From Candidatus Zixiibacteriota bacterium (lineage in GTDB: Bacteria; Zixibacteria; MSB-5A5; GN15; JAAZOE01): a stretch of 60,124 nucleotides of DNA. The stretch covers positions 96,682-156,805 of the forward strand of contig JAZGGI010000016.1 in NCBI GenBank assembly GCA_036480375.1, written 5' to 3'. Both the position numbers and the translations under genes were made by a program. The notes under the pieces were generated by a model. The model was not told the origin of the DNA, made no database searches, and saw only the letters and a list, made by a program, of their open reading frames with translations. Below, one piece after another: positions 7,053-14,553 of this stretch (position 1 is its first letter; the number at the start of each line of letters is the position of its first letter).

Positions 7053-9914
7053 TCAGAAAGACTGTGTCAGTCTAACAATAGTCAAACGGCCCAGTTCGGG
7101 AGCGCCGACAAATTCCGAATGCATATTATCAAGGACATTCTGAATAGTCAAAGCCAGATGCGTATCATGCATGAAATCTATGCCGGCATTGAAATCAAGC
7201 AGGTGATAGGTACTAACATACGAACCGAAAAACGGGCTGGCCATATCGAAGGCATCAACATAACGATACCTCAAATTCGCGCTTAGCTTGTATTTGGGAT
7301 ATTGATATTGAATATAGGCAGAGCCTTTATATTTGGGGGCGTTCAGATGAATATCGTGAACCTGTCCCTCCTTCTTTTCGAAGAAATTCCTGGATATATA
7401 GGAAAAGGTTCCGCCGAAATCCCAATTCTGATTGAGGTGATAAGCTAATGAGAAATCGGCGCCGTAGAAATTGATATCGCCAAAATTGCGGTAGGTAATC
7501 AATATCGCCGTTGGATCGAAGGCTTCATCGGGAGTGATGGTGCCGAAAGGTATACCAGCGGGGGTGGTAAGAAACATAGTTATCAATTCATCAATTGGAC
7601 CGTTTCCATTCGCATCAAGAAAATCCAAGGCTGCTGAATCTGCCGGATTAGTAGAAATATTGGATCCAATCTGATTGGTTAGAAATGATTGCAGAGCTAC
7701 TGGGTCCAAAAATACGTTGGGTGTTTCAACGGTTAGTGGGCCGATAAAGTTTTCTTTATCGGTTCGGTATAAATCAACTCCGAATTTTAGGCGATCACCA
7801 ATAAGGCCGTTATATCCAAGCTCTATAGTTTGAGTAATAGTTGGCTCAAGCCTATCAATATCTGCAATAGCATCGACATTCGATGCATCAAGTTCGCCGG
7901 TATCCATGTTAAGCGTCATTAGTCGATTTCCAACGCCAGCAATCATACCTGGAACTAATGTCTCAATAGAGTTTTCCAAAAAAGCGATTGTCGCAGAGTC
8001 ATATCCCGCGGATGCTAAATCAGCCTTAAATCCACCAATTACTGCATCTCGACCAACACTCCACATGAATGCTGTAAAGATGGGGTCATTAAGACTTATG
8101 AATCCGTCTGCTGGAATAGGCACGCTATTGAGTTGTGCTATTGGCGTGAATGTCGAGCGAAATTGCGGATTCCCATTATCATCAAAGCGCCAGTGGAATC
8201 CTGTCTCAGGAACGCCCTGAACCCGTACGTCAATACCCGGATTATATCCATTAAGCGCAGGGGCAAATCTTTCACCCATGCCACCCATATCGGCCAGGGA
8301 TAGAATATCGAGAAACAAGTTATTATTATCAGGGGTGCTGAAGGCGCGGTTGTAAGTTACCCTGAGACTATGGTTTTTGGTTGGCTTATAAGCGAGGGCG
8401 GCGCGGGGAGAGACTACCAGGTCTTTTAATCGGTTATGGTCGTCGATGCGAATAGCGCCGAGGAGTTTTAATTTGGGATCGATTTTATATTCGCCCTGAA
8501 AGTATCCGCCGAATTCATTGATTTTATCATCGTCTTCGTTTCTGCCATTAATGGTTGCCTCAGTGTTGGGACGGGTTAAGAGGGCGTCAAATCCGTAGGT
8601 AAAAGATAGTTTATCCTGAGGGGTATAGCGGTGCTGTATCTGTCCGGCCCAGACTTTGGATTTGTCAATAATTAATTGCCCGGTCTGAAGTAGATAAGTG
8701 TCACCGGCATCGCTGGTATTAAGAAAAGTCTGAGCGAATAGATTTTTATATCTGAAGCGAGCCTGGCCATAGGCATAAATCCAGTCGATAGCCTGGCCGG
8801 CGCCAAGTCCGGTTAGCTCGATACTACTTGAACGGCTGAAGCCTCCGTTGAAAATCAGGGAAGCGTCATCACCAATCAGGAAATCCAGTCGGCCCTCACC
8901 CGACAATTTTTCAATATTGAAATCCCGTTTGTTTTCGAATGGTTCACCTACAAAAACAGGACCTTTGTTGGTAGGACGGAAGTTTTGGATTATCGGTTTT
9001 TCCAATTCGGCTTTTTCGTAATGCTTCCAATCCAGACCCTGATAGTATTGAGCGGTCAGTTTATATCCGATGCGGTCGCCCGCCAAACCGGCATGGCGGA
9101 AAGATCCCAAAAATAGTTCGCGTTCACCACCGCCGATGCTTACGGTTGTACCCTGATGCGAAAATGGCGATTTGGTGATCATGTGCATGACGCCAGAGGC
9201 GGCATTGGGACCGTATAGCGCTGAGCCCGGGCCGGAGACAATTTCAATGCGTTCGATATCTTCATTAATCGTGGGGATAAAATTGTAGGCGTTAAAACGC
9301 AGCGAAGGAATGCGGGCATTACGGTTGTCGGTTAAGACCAAAAGAGCTCCGGAAAAGATATTATTGAAACCGCGAACGACGGCATTGGATTGGTTTAGAC
9401 CGGTGGTGGCGACATCAACGGCGGTTGCTCCTTTAATATGTTCCGTAAGGGTCAAAACCGTACGGGATTCGATGGCTTTGGAGTCGATGACATTAACAGA
9501 GGCGGGAGCATCGACAATCTTTTCGGGGCGACGGGATACACTGACAGAGACAGCATCCATATTAATAAAGGTCGAAGCCAGACTGGCTGTTATCGTTTTT
9601 GTTTCGGATTCGCCAATCGTTACATTTGAAATGGTATGCGGAGAATATCCCATTGATGATATAGAGATGTTATATGCGCCGGCAGGAAGATTTTTAATTT
9701 CATAATTGCCGTTTTCGTCCGTCATGGTTCCGGTAGATTTTCCGCCGGCGACCGGGGTAATGGAAACGGTGGCCCGGTATAAGGCGACTCCGTCCGCCTT
9801 ATCGGTAACCTGACCCGAAATGGTTCCTGCTGATGCTGCGCCGGATGTAATAAAGAATAACAGCGCAATAAGCAGAATCGGAGTCGAAACCTTTTTAAGT
9901 TTAGCGATATCCAT
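7053..9914 (-). CDS. Large TonB-dependent receptor with CarboxypepD_reg-like N-terminal domain
   Basis: A 953-residue outer-membrane receptor. ATG 9914 follows AAAAGGATAATAATT. Signal peptide about residues 1-29 (LLIALLFFITSGAASA). A carboxypeptidase-regulatory-like beta domain follows at about 30-108 (GTISGQVTDKADGVALYRATVSI, GNYEIKNLPAGAYNISI), as in SusC-type receptors. Then the plug (SVSRRPEKIVDAPASVNVI, IERIEIVSGPGSALYGPNAASGVMHMIT), then the barrel to a final Phe (RLTQSF). A long loop at about 580-800 is rich in Asp and Asn and holds an EF-hand-like segment DANGNGPIDELI. There is no SusD gene, so the SusC resemblance is only domain-level. It is convergent with the kinase gene and shares the terminator. 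The substrate is unknown. Confidence 0.92.
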   Translation of the reverse strand: MDIAKLKKVSTPILLIALLFFITSGAASAGTISGQVTDKADGVALYRATVSITPVAGGKSTGTMTDENGNYEIKNLPAGAYNISISSMGYSPHTISNVTIGESETKTITASLASTFINMDAVSVSVSRRPEKIVDAPASVNVIDSKAIESRTVLTLTEHIKGATAVDVATTGLNQSNAVVRGFNNIFSGALLVLTDNRNARIPSLRFNAYNFIPTINEDIERIEIVSGPGSALYGPNAASGVMHMITKSPFSHQGTTVSIGGGERELFLGSFRHAGLAGDRIGYKLTAQYYQGLDWKHYEKAELEKPIIQNFRPTNKGPVFVGEPFENKRDFNIEKLSGEGRLDFLIGDDASLIFNGGFSRSSSIELTGLGAGQAIDWIYAYGQARFRYKNLFAQTFLNTSDAGDTYLLQTGQLIIDKSKVWAGQIQHRYTPQDKLSFTYGFDALLTRPNTEATINGRNEDDDKINEFGGYFQGEYKIDPKLKLLGAIRIDDHNRLKDLVVSPRAALAYKPTKNHSLRVTYNRAFSTPDNNNLFLDILSLADMGGMGERFAPALNGYNPGIDVRVQGVPETGFHWRFDDNGNPQFRSTFTPIAQLNSVPIPADGFISLNDPIFTAFMWSVGRDAVIGGFKADLASAGYDSATIAFLENSIETLVPGMIAGVGNRLMTLNMDTGELDASNVDAIADIDRLEPTITQTIELGYNGLIGDRLKFGVDLYRTDKENFIGPLTVETPNVFLDPVALQSFLTNQIGSNISTNPADSAALDFLDANGNGPIDELITMFLTTPAGIPFGTITPDEAFDPTAILITYRNFGDINFYGADFSLAYHLNQNWDFGGTFSYISRNFFEKKEGQVHDIHLNAPKYKGSAYIQYQYPKYKLSANLRYRYVDAFDMASPFFGSYVSTYHLLDFNAGIDFMHDTHLALTIQNVLDNMHSEFVGAPELGRLTIVRLTQSF

Positions 9915-9965
9915 AATTATTATCCTTTTGGAAAAGCACTATTTAAAATTTTAATTGGCTAATTT

Positions 9966-9994
9966 ATTATAAGATGACATTTGTGCCTCATAAA
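9966..9994 (-). promoter_or_regulatory. Candidate promoter of the large receptor gene
   Basis: On the minus strand TTTATG (9994-9989), 17 bases, then TATAAT (9971-9966), about 50 bases before the ATG at 9914. The -10 is perfect, the -35 weak. Confidence 0.4.
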
Positions 9995-10156
9995 TCAATG
10001 GCATTGAGTTAGAATTTGGCTTACTCTTTGAATCTCAAATCATAATGGTTTTGTTTTGAGGAATCAAGTGATTTCACAATGAAAATTCTAATTAGTGAAG
10101 ATAGAAATCTTATGCGAAGAGTTGGCAATGTGAGTTTATCATAAAATAGTCGAATT

Positions 10157-10276
10157 TGCCGGATATGCCACACAGGATAAACGGCGTCGCCGACTTCAGG
10201 TCCATTATCGCAACTGGCATTACCGGCCTGGAATTAGAGGAGGGCCGTTTTTGTATATATAGGTATACCAAGACTT
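10157..10276 (-). pseudogene. Decayed dockerin-domain remnant (frameshifted)
   Basis: Read on the minus strand, this non-coding stretch carries pieces of a dockerin in shifted frames. From 10274 there is LVYL, then YIYKNGPPLIPG, then, after a +1 shift, GNASCDNGPEVGDAVYPVWHI. The expected intact pattern in this genome type is [35 protein letters not shown], and the live dockerin at 20310-20500 has the same plan (SNVNCDESVSVFDAVWLINHIF). Two frame breaks and several substitutions show it is dead. The upstream part of the gene is gone, replaced by the symporter promoter region. This explains a hairpin plus T-run at 10224-10252 that would otherwise look like a terminator. The rest of the 9915-10372 gap shows only promoters. 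Confidence 0.6.
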
Positions 10277-10304
10277 GATTTATGACTGAAAAAATGCGTA
10301 TCTT
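10275..10304 (+). promoter_or_regulatory. Possible promoter of the symporter gene
   Basis: TTGATT (10275-10280), 18 bases, TATCTT (10299-10304), about 70 bases before the start codon. It is a weak match found by eye. Confidence 0.3.
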
Positions 10305-10372
10305 CAGTTTTTATGATACGTTGTATACGGTATTTTATAAAATCGGTGCTTTAGATTAATGGGAAAGGCGCT

Positions 10373-11764
10373 ATGATCTATTTTTGGGTTATAATTGCCT
10401 ATTTGCTAATTTTAATCGGAGTCGGCGCTTATCGCAGTAAATATGTAAAATCACAGGATGATTTTATGGTAGCGGGGCGCAGGCTGTCTTCGAAAGTTCT
10501 GATAGGGACGCTTCTGGCAACCTGGATTGGTTCCGGTTCTATTATTGCCGGTGCGGGATTGGCGTATGATAACGGTATGCCGGCGCTTTGGTTTAACGCC
10601 GGAGTTTGGGTCGCATTGATCATCCTTTATTTCATTGCCGGACGGGTGCGGGCTTTCGCGCAATACACGGTGCCGGACATTCTGGAAGCACGCTATAACA
10701 AATGGGCACGGGTGTTGGGAACGATTGTGACGATTATCGCATATACGGCAATCGTCAGTTATCAGTTTCGGGCCGGTGGAATGGTGTTGAATCTGGTAAC
10801 AGGAATATCGGTGGACCAGGGGATAATCATTACGGCTCTGTTTGTAATCGGCTACACTGTCCTGGCCGGAATGATATCGGTCGCCTATACCGATGTCGTC
10901 AACGGCATAATCATGGTTGTCGGGTTTTTCGTCGCACTACCTTTTTTCCTTGATAACGCCGGAGGATGGAGCGGGGTGATGGCACGTTTGCCGGAGACTC
11001 ATTTTGAGCCTCTGGGAAAACTGACTTTATTCGAGGCACTGGCTTATTCGCTCCCGACAATGTTATTACTCCTGGGTGAATCGGGTATGTATCAAAGGTT
11101 TTTTTCGGCTCGTAATGAAAATACGGCCAAAAGAGCTGTTATTGGATGGATTATCGGAACGATTATCGTCGAGACGCTAATTGTAGTATTGGCCATAATA
11201 GGAAGCGCGCTGTTTACCGATATCGAATCGGAAATGGTAATATTGCATTCGGTGCGATTTGGTTTGCCGCTATTAATCGGATGCTTATGCCTGGCGGCGA
11301 TAGTCGCCGTTATTGTATCGACGGCAGATTCGTTTTTGCTTGTGCCGGCGACGAACGTGATGCGGGACATATATCAACGATTTATTAATCCTGATATATC
11401 TCAAAAGCAAATGGTCTTATATCTGCGTATAGTTGTCGTGTTATTGGGAGTGATCGCTTTTGTGCAGGTTAGATATTTTACAAAAATTTTGGAGATGGCG
11501 ATTTACGCTTACACTATGTACGGTGTGGGTATCACACCGGCGTTACTGGGGGCGTTTTTCTGGAAGCGGGCTACGGCCGCGGGGGGAGTGAGTTCTATCG
11601 CATCCGGTATGCTGGTAACCCTAATCTGGGAATTTGGAAATCAGCCGTTCGATATTCCAACGGTTTATCCGGCACTGGGTATTTCTCTTTTTTGTTTGAT
11701 TATCGGGAGCCTGATTACGGAAAAACCATCGGCTGAAAAATGGAAACCATTTTATAGTAAATGA
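10373..11764 (+). CDS. Sodium:solute symporter (SSS family)
   Basis: A 463-residue inner-membrane protein with about 13 hydrophobic spans, the usual SSS size. The first span is FWVIIAYLLILIGVGAY, followed by the family segment SQDDFMVAGRRLSSKVLIGTLLATWIGSGSIIAGAG. The Na+-site motif is in IVSTADSFLLVPATNVMRDIYQ. Substrates of this family include amino acids, pantothenate, urea, nucleosides and organic acids; the sequence does not say which. ATG 10373 follows GGGAAAGG with good spacing. It is 27 bases ahead of the lipoprotein amidohydrolase and probably co-transcribed, which suggests it imports the product or substrate of that enzyme. Confidence 0.92.
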   Translation: MIYFWVIIAYLLILIGVGAYRSKYVKSQDDFMVAGRRLSSKVLIGTLLATWIGSGSIIAGAGLAYDNGMPALWFNAGVWVALIILYFIAGRVRAFAQYTVPDILEARYNKWARVLGTIVTIIAYTAIVSYQFRAGGMVLNLVTGISVDQGIIITALFVIGYTVLAGMISVAYTDVVNGIIMVVGFFVALPFFLDNAGGWSGVMARLPETHFEPLGKLTLFEALAYSLPTMLLLLGESGMYQRFFSARNENTAKRAVIGWIIGTIIVETLIVVLAIIGSALFTDIESEMVILHSVRFGLPLLIGCLCLAAIVAVIVSTADSFLLVPATNVMRDIYQRFINPDISQKQMVLYLRIVVVLLGVIAFVQVRYFTKILEMAIYAYTMYGVGITPALLGAFFWKRATAAGGVSSIASGMLVTLIWEFGNQPFDIPTVYPALGISLFCLIIGSLITEKPSAEKWKPFYSK

Positions 11765-11791
11765 ATTTAAATTGAATACAGGGAGAAATAA

Positions 11792-13516
11792 ATGAATAGA
11801 AAAAATTGTCTATCTAAATTAAGATTGATTGGTCCGATTATCTTTGCCGCGATACTGTTGATCCTGAATTCATGTGGTACATCGCCGGAAATAGCTGATT
11901 TAGTTTTGCTAAATGGTAAAATTGTGACGGTCGATGAGAATAACCCACAGGTCGAGGCGGTCGCGGCCAAAGGTGACAAAATAATAGCGATTGGCAAGAG
12001 TAGGGACATCCAGGCTTATGTGGGGTCCTATACTCAAACAATTGATCTTGAAGGCAAACTGGTAATACCCGGGTTTATAGAAGGACATGGGCACTTTATG
12101 GGTTTGGGACGAAGCCGCATGAAACTGAGATTGGCCGAAGCTAAAAACTGGAATGAAATTGTTGAGATGGTTCGCAAAGCGGTTGACGAGGCTCAACCCG
12201 GGGAATGGATACTGGGGCGCGGGTGGCATCAGGATAAATGGGATGAGATACCAAATCCGAATGTTAACGGGCTGCCTTATCATACGGAATTGAGCGAAGT
12301 ATCTCCTGACAATCGGGTGCTTCTTGAACATGCCAGCGGTCATTCGGTAATTGCCAATGCCAAAGCTTTGGAATTGGCCGGTATCGATAGAAATACTCCT
12401 GATCCGAAAGGCGGTGAAATAGTCCGGGACGCAAAGGGAAATCCGATCGGTGTATTTCGTGAAACGGCAGAAGACCTGATCTATGATCCTTACAAGGGAT
12501 ATTATGATAATCGCTCTGAAGAAGAAATTGAGGCCGAGCGGCTCAAGGCGGTGCAATTGGCCGTTGAGGAATGTTTGGCCAATGGGGTTACCGGTTTTCA
12601 CGACGCGGGAGTAACATTCAGGACTATTGATTTTTATAAGGAATTAATTGATCGGGGAATATTAAATATCCGAATAAACGCAATGATCGGGGAAAAATAT
12701 GATAGCTTAATCGGTTGTCTTGGGGATTATAAGATAATCGGATATGGAAATAATCATTTAACGGTGCGCTCAATAAAACGGGTGATAGACGGCGCGTTGG
12801 GTTCGCACGGAGCCTGGCTTTTGGAGCCTTATATTGATATCCCGACGAGTACCGGTCTAAATACCGAAACTATCGAGGATATGCGGGAAACGGCTCGATT
12901 GGCTGTCGAAAATGGATTTCAATTGTGTACTCATGCTATCGGAGATAGAGGTAATCGGGAAACTCTGGATATTTACGAGGGAGCCATTGCGGGCGGTAAA
13001 GATTTGCGCTGGCGAATTGAACACGCGCAGCATTTGCATCCGGATGATATTCCAAGATTTGGACAATTGGGGGTAATAGCCTCAATGCAGGGAATCCATT
13101 GCACGTCCGATGGTCCCTGGGTAAATAAACGGCTCGACGATAAACGGATTGAGGAAGGCGCGTATGTGTGGCGTACGTTAATAAATTCGGGAGCGAAGAT
13201 TGTCAACGGTACCGATACTCCGGTTGAAAATGTAAATCCGCTGGAATGTTTTTACGCTTCGGTGACACGGAAACTGCCGGACGGCTCGCTATTTTATCCG
13301 GATCAAAAAATGACCCGGGAAGAAGCCCTGAAGTCGTATACGATAAATGCCGCTTATGCGTCGTATGACGAGGATATTAAAGGCTCAATCACACCCGGTA
13401 AGTTGGCTGATATGGTTGTTTTGTCCAATGATATCATGACGGTTCAGGAGGATGAAATTTCTAATTGTGAAGTTCTTTATACAATAGTGGGGGGGAAGAT
13501 TTTATACAAGAAATGA
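11792..13516 (+). CDS. Lipoprotein amidohydrolase, YtcJ-like (Amidohydro_3)
   Basis: A 574-residue metal-dependent hydrolase of the TIM-barrel amidohydrolase superfamily. A lipoprotein signal with lipobox LNSC (Cys28) places it at the envelope, unlike the usually cytoplasmic YtcJ relatives. The fold starts with ADLVLLNGKIVTVDE. The metal ligand pair HxH is His99/His101 in VIPGFIEGHGHF. Later ligands lie in LCTHAIGDRGNRE, IEHAQHL and NGTDTPVENVNP, and the family tail is ITPGKLADMVVLS. Such enzymes cut C-N bonds in amides, formamides or cyclic ureides; the true substrate is unknown. ATG 11792 follows GGGAG. The neighbours are a symporter and molybdenum hydroxylase subunits, so a role in use of an N-containing compound is likely. 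Confidence 0.9.
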   Translation: MNRKNCLSKLRLIGPIIFAAILLILNSCGTSPEIADLVLLNGKIVTVDENNPQVEAVAAKGDKIIAIGKSRDIQAYVGSYTQTIDLEGKLVIPGFIEGHGHFMGLGRSRMKLRLAEAKNWNEIVEMVRKAVDEAQPGEWILGRGWHQDKWDEIPNPNVNGLPYHTELSEVSPDNRVLLEHASGHSVIANAKALELAGIDRNTPDPKGGEIVRDAKGNPIGVFRETAEDLIYDPYKGYYDNRSEEEIEAERLKAVQLAVEECLANGVTGFHDAGVTFRTIDFYKELIDRGILNIRINAMIGEKYDSLIGCLGDYKIIGYGNNHLTVRSIKRVIDGALGSHGAWLLEPYIDIPTSTGLNTETIEDMRETARLAVENGFQLCTHAIGDRGNRETLDIYEGAIAGGKDLRWRIEHAQHLHPDDIPRFGQLGVIASMQGIHCTSDGPWVNKRLDDKRIEEGAYVWRTLINSGAKIVNGTDTPVENVNPLECFYASVTRKLPDGSLFYPDQKMTREEALKSYTINAAYASYDEDIKGSITPGKLADMVVLSNDIMTVQEDEISNCEVLYTIVGGKILYKK

Positions 13517-13574
13517 AAGAGGCTTTGCCAATTTTCTATATGTAACCTGGAATCGTGAAATTGGACTATAATAT

Positions 13575-13603
13575 TTGGCATTCCTTATTGTATGCTCTAT
13601 ATT
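13575..13603 (+). promoter_or_regulatory. Promoter of the molybdenum hydroxylase genes
   Basis: TTGGCA (13575-13580), exactly 17 bases, TATATT (13598-13603), 67 bases before the ATG at 13671. The match to the sigma70 consensus is good and it fills the only gap in this gene set, so the set may be two transcripts. Confidence 0.55.
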
Positions 13604-13670
13604 GCGTCGAAGATTTGTAGGATAAGTACTATATCATTCTTGATAAGTAACCTCAATGGATGAATAATTT

Positions 13671-14534
13671 ATGAGTAATTATGATTATCACAAGGCGGGA
13701 AGTGTTGAAAACGCCTGCAGACTTTTGGAAGAGTTGCCGAATTCCCGTATCCTTGCCGGGGGTACGGATCTTGTAGTCGATTTCGATACCGAACTGCGTC
13801 GTGCGGAAAACGTTATTTCCATTTCGGAATTGGCGGAATTGCGAGAAATTTACCAGCAGGATAATTCAATCGTTATTGGCGCGGGATGCACGGCCACAGA
13901 GGTAGAAAACTCACCAGTAATAAATGAATACTTGCCCGAGCTGTCACGCATGGTTGTAAAGTTTGCATCGCCTCAAATTCGCAATCGGGCAACGATCGCG
14001 GGCAATATTTGCAGCGCCGTTCCCTGCGGCGATTTTCCGCCGGTCTTGATTTCACTTGGAGCCGAAGTGGAACTGGTTTCGGTTAAGGGACGGCGCACGA
14101 TACCTCTCGGAGATTATTTTATCGGGAATCGTGAAACGGTCCGAGAAGAAAATGAGATTTTGACTCAAATTATTATTCCAATGAAACCTCCGAATGCGGC
14201 GGGAAATTATCAAAAATTTCGACGGAGGGCGGCCAATTCTCTGGCTGTGGCCAGTATTGCCGCCTATATCGAAATGGACGGTGATGTTTGCCGGATGTCG
14301 CGGATTGTAATGGGTTCAGTGGCTCCGATACCGTTGGCAGCCAGGAAAGCGGGCGCGTCACTGGTTAGAAAACAATTGGATGATGATGCGATTTCAAACG
14401 CGGCGCAAATCGCCAGCACTGAAGCCATGCCGATTACCGATTTGCGGGGCAGTGATGAATATCGACGAGATCTGGTCCGTGTATTAACCGTGCGAGCGCT
14501 AAGCCGGGTTCGTGATTTGATTGAATCAAAATAG
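13671..14534 (+). CDS. Xanthine dehydrogenase-family FAD-binding subunit
   Basis: A 287-residue flavoprotein subunit of a molybdenum hydroxylase; it passes electrons from the 2Fe-2S centres to an acceptor. FAD pyrophosphate motifs are AGGTDL (residues 29-34) and ATIAGNICSAVPCGDFPPVLISLGAEVEL. The C-terminal CO-dehydrogenase flavoprotein domain follows (YQKFRRRAANSLAVASIAA, MGSVAPIPLAARKA). The length matches the CoxM/XdhB family. The typical extra 4Fe-4S cysteines of HbaD/HcrB types are not seen. The fused 2Fe-2S/Mo gene begins 19 bases after its stop. Confidence 0.93.
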   Translation: MSNYDYHKAGSVENACRLLEELPNSRILAGGTDLVVDFDTELRRAENVISISELAELREIYQQDNSIVIGAGCTATEVENSPVINEYLPELSRMVVKFASPQIRNRATIAGNICSAVPCGDFPPVLISLGAEVELVSVKGRRTIPLGDYFIGNRETVREENEILTQIIIPMKPPNAAGNYQKFRRRAANSLAVASIAAYIEMDGDVCRMSRIVMGSVAPIPLAARKAGASLVRKQLDDDAISNAAQIASTEAMPITDLRGSDEYRRDLVRVLTVRALSRVRDLIESK

Positions 14535-14553
14535 AAATGGAATAGACGAAGAG

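Noticed and set aside
10079-10144. 21-codon frame starting MKILISEDRNLMRR, like the start of a response regulator
   Set aside because: Too short, no ribosome site and no further REC sequence in any frame; likely chance.
10181-10252. Hairpin CGGCC-GGCCG with T-run, seen first as an intrinsic terminator or riboswitch ahead of the symporter
   Set aside because: The stretch is better explained as a decayed dockerin on the minus strand; no known riboswitch core was recognised and no gene lies upstream for a + strand terminator.
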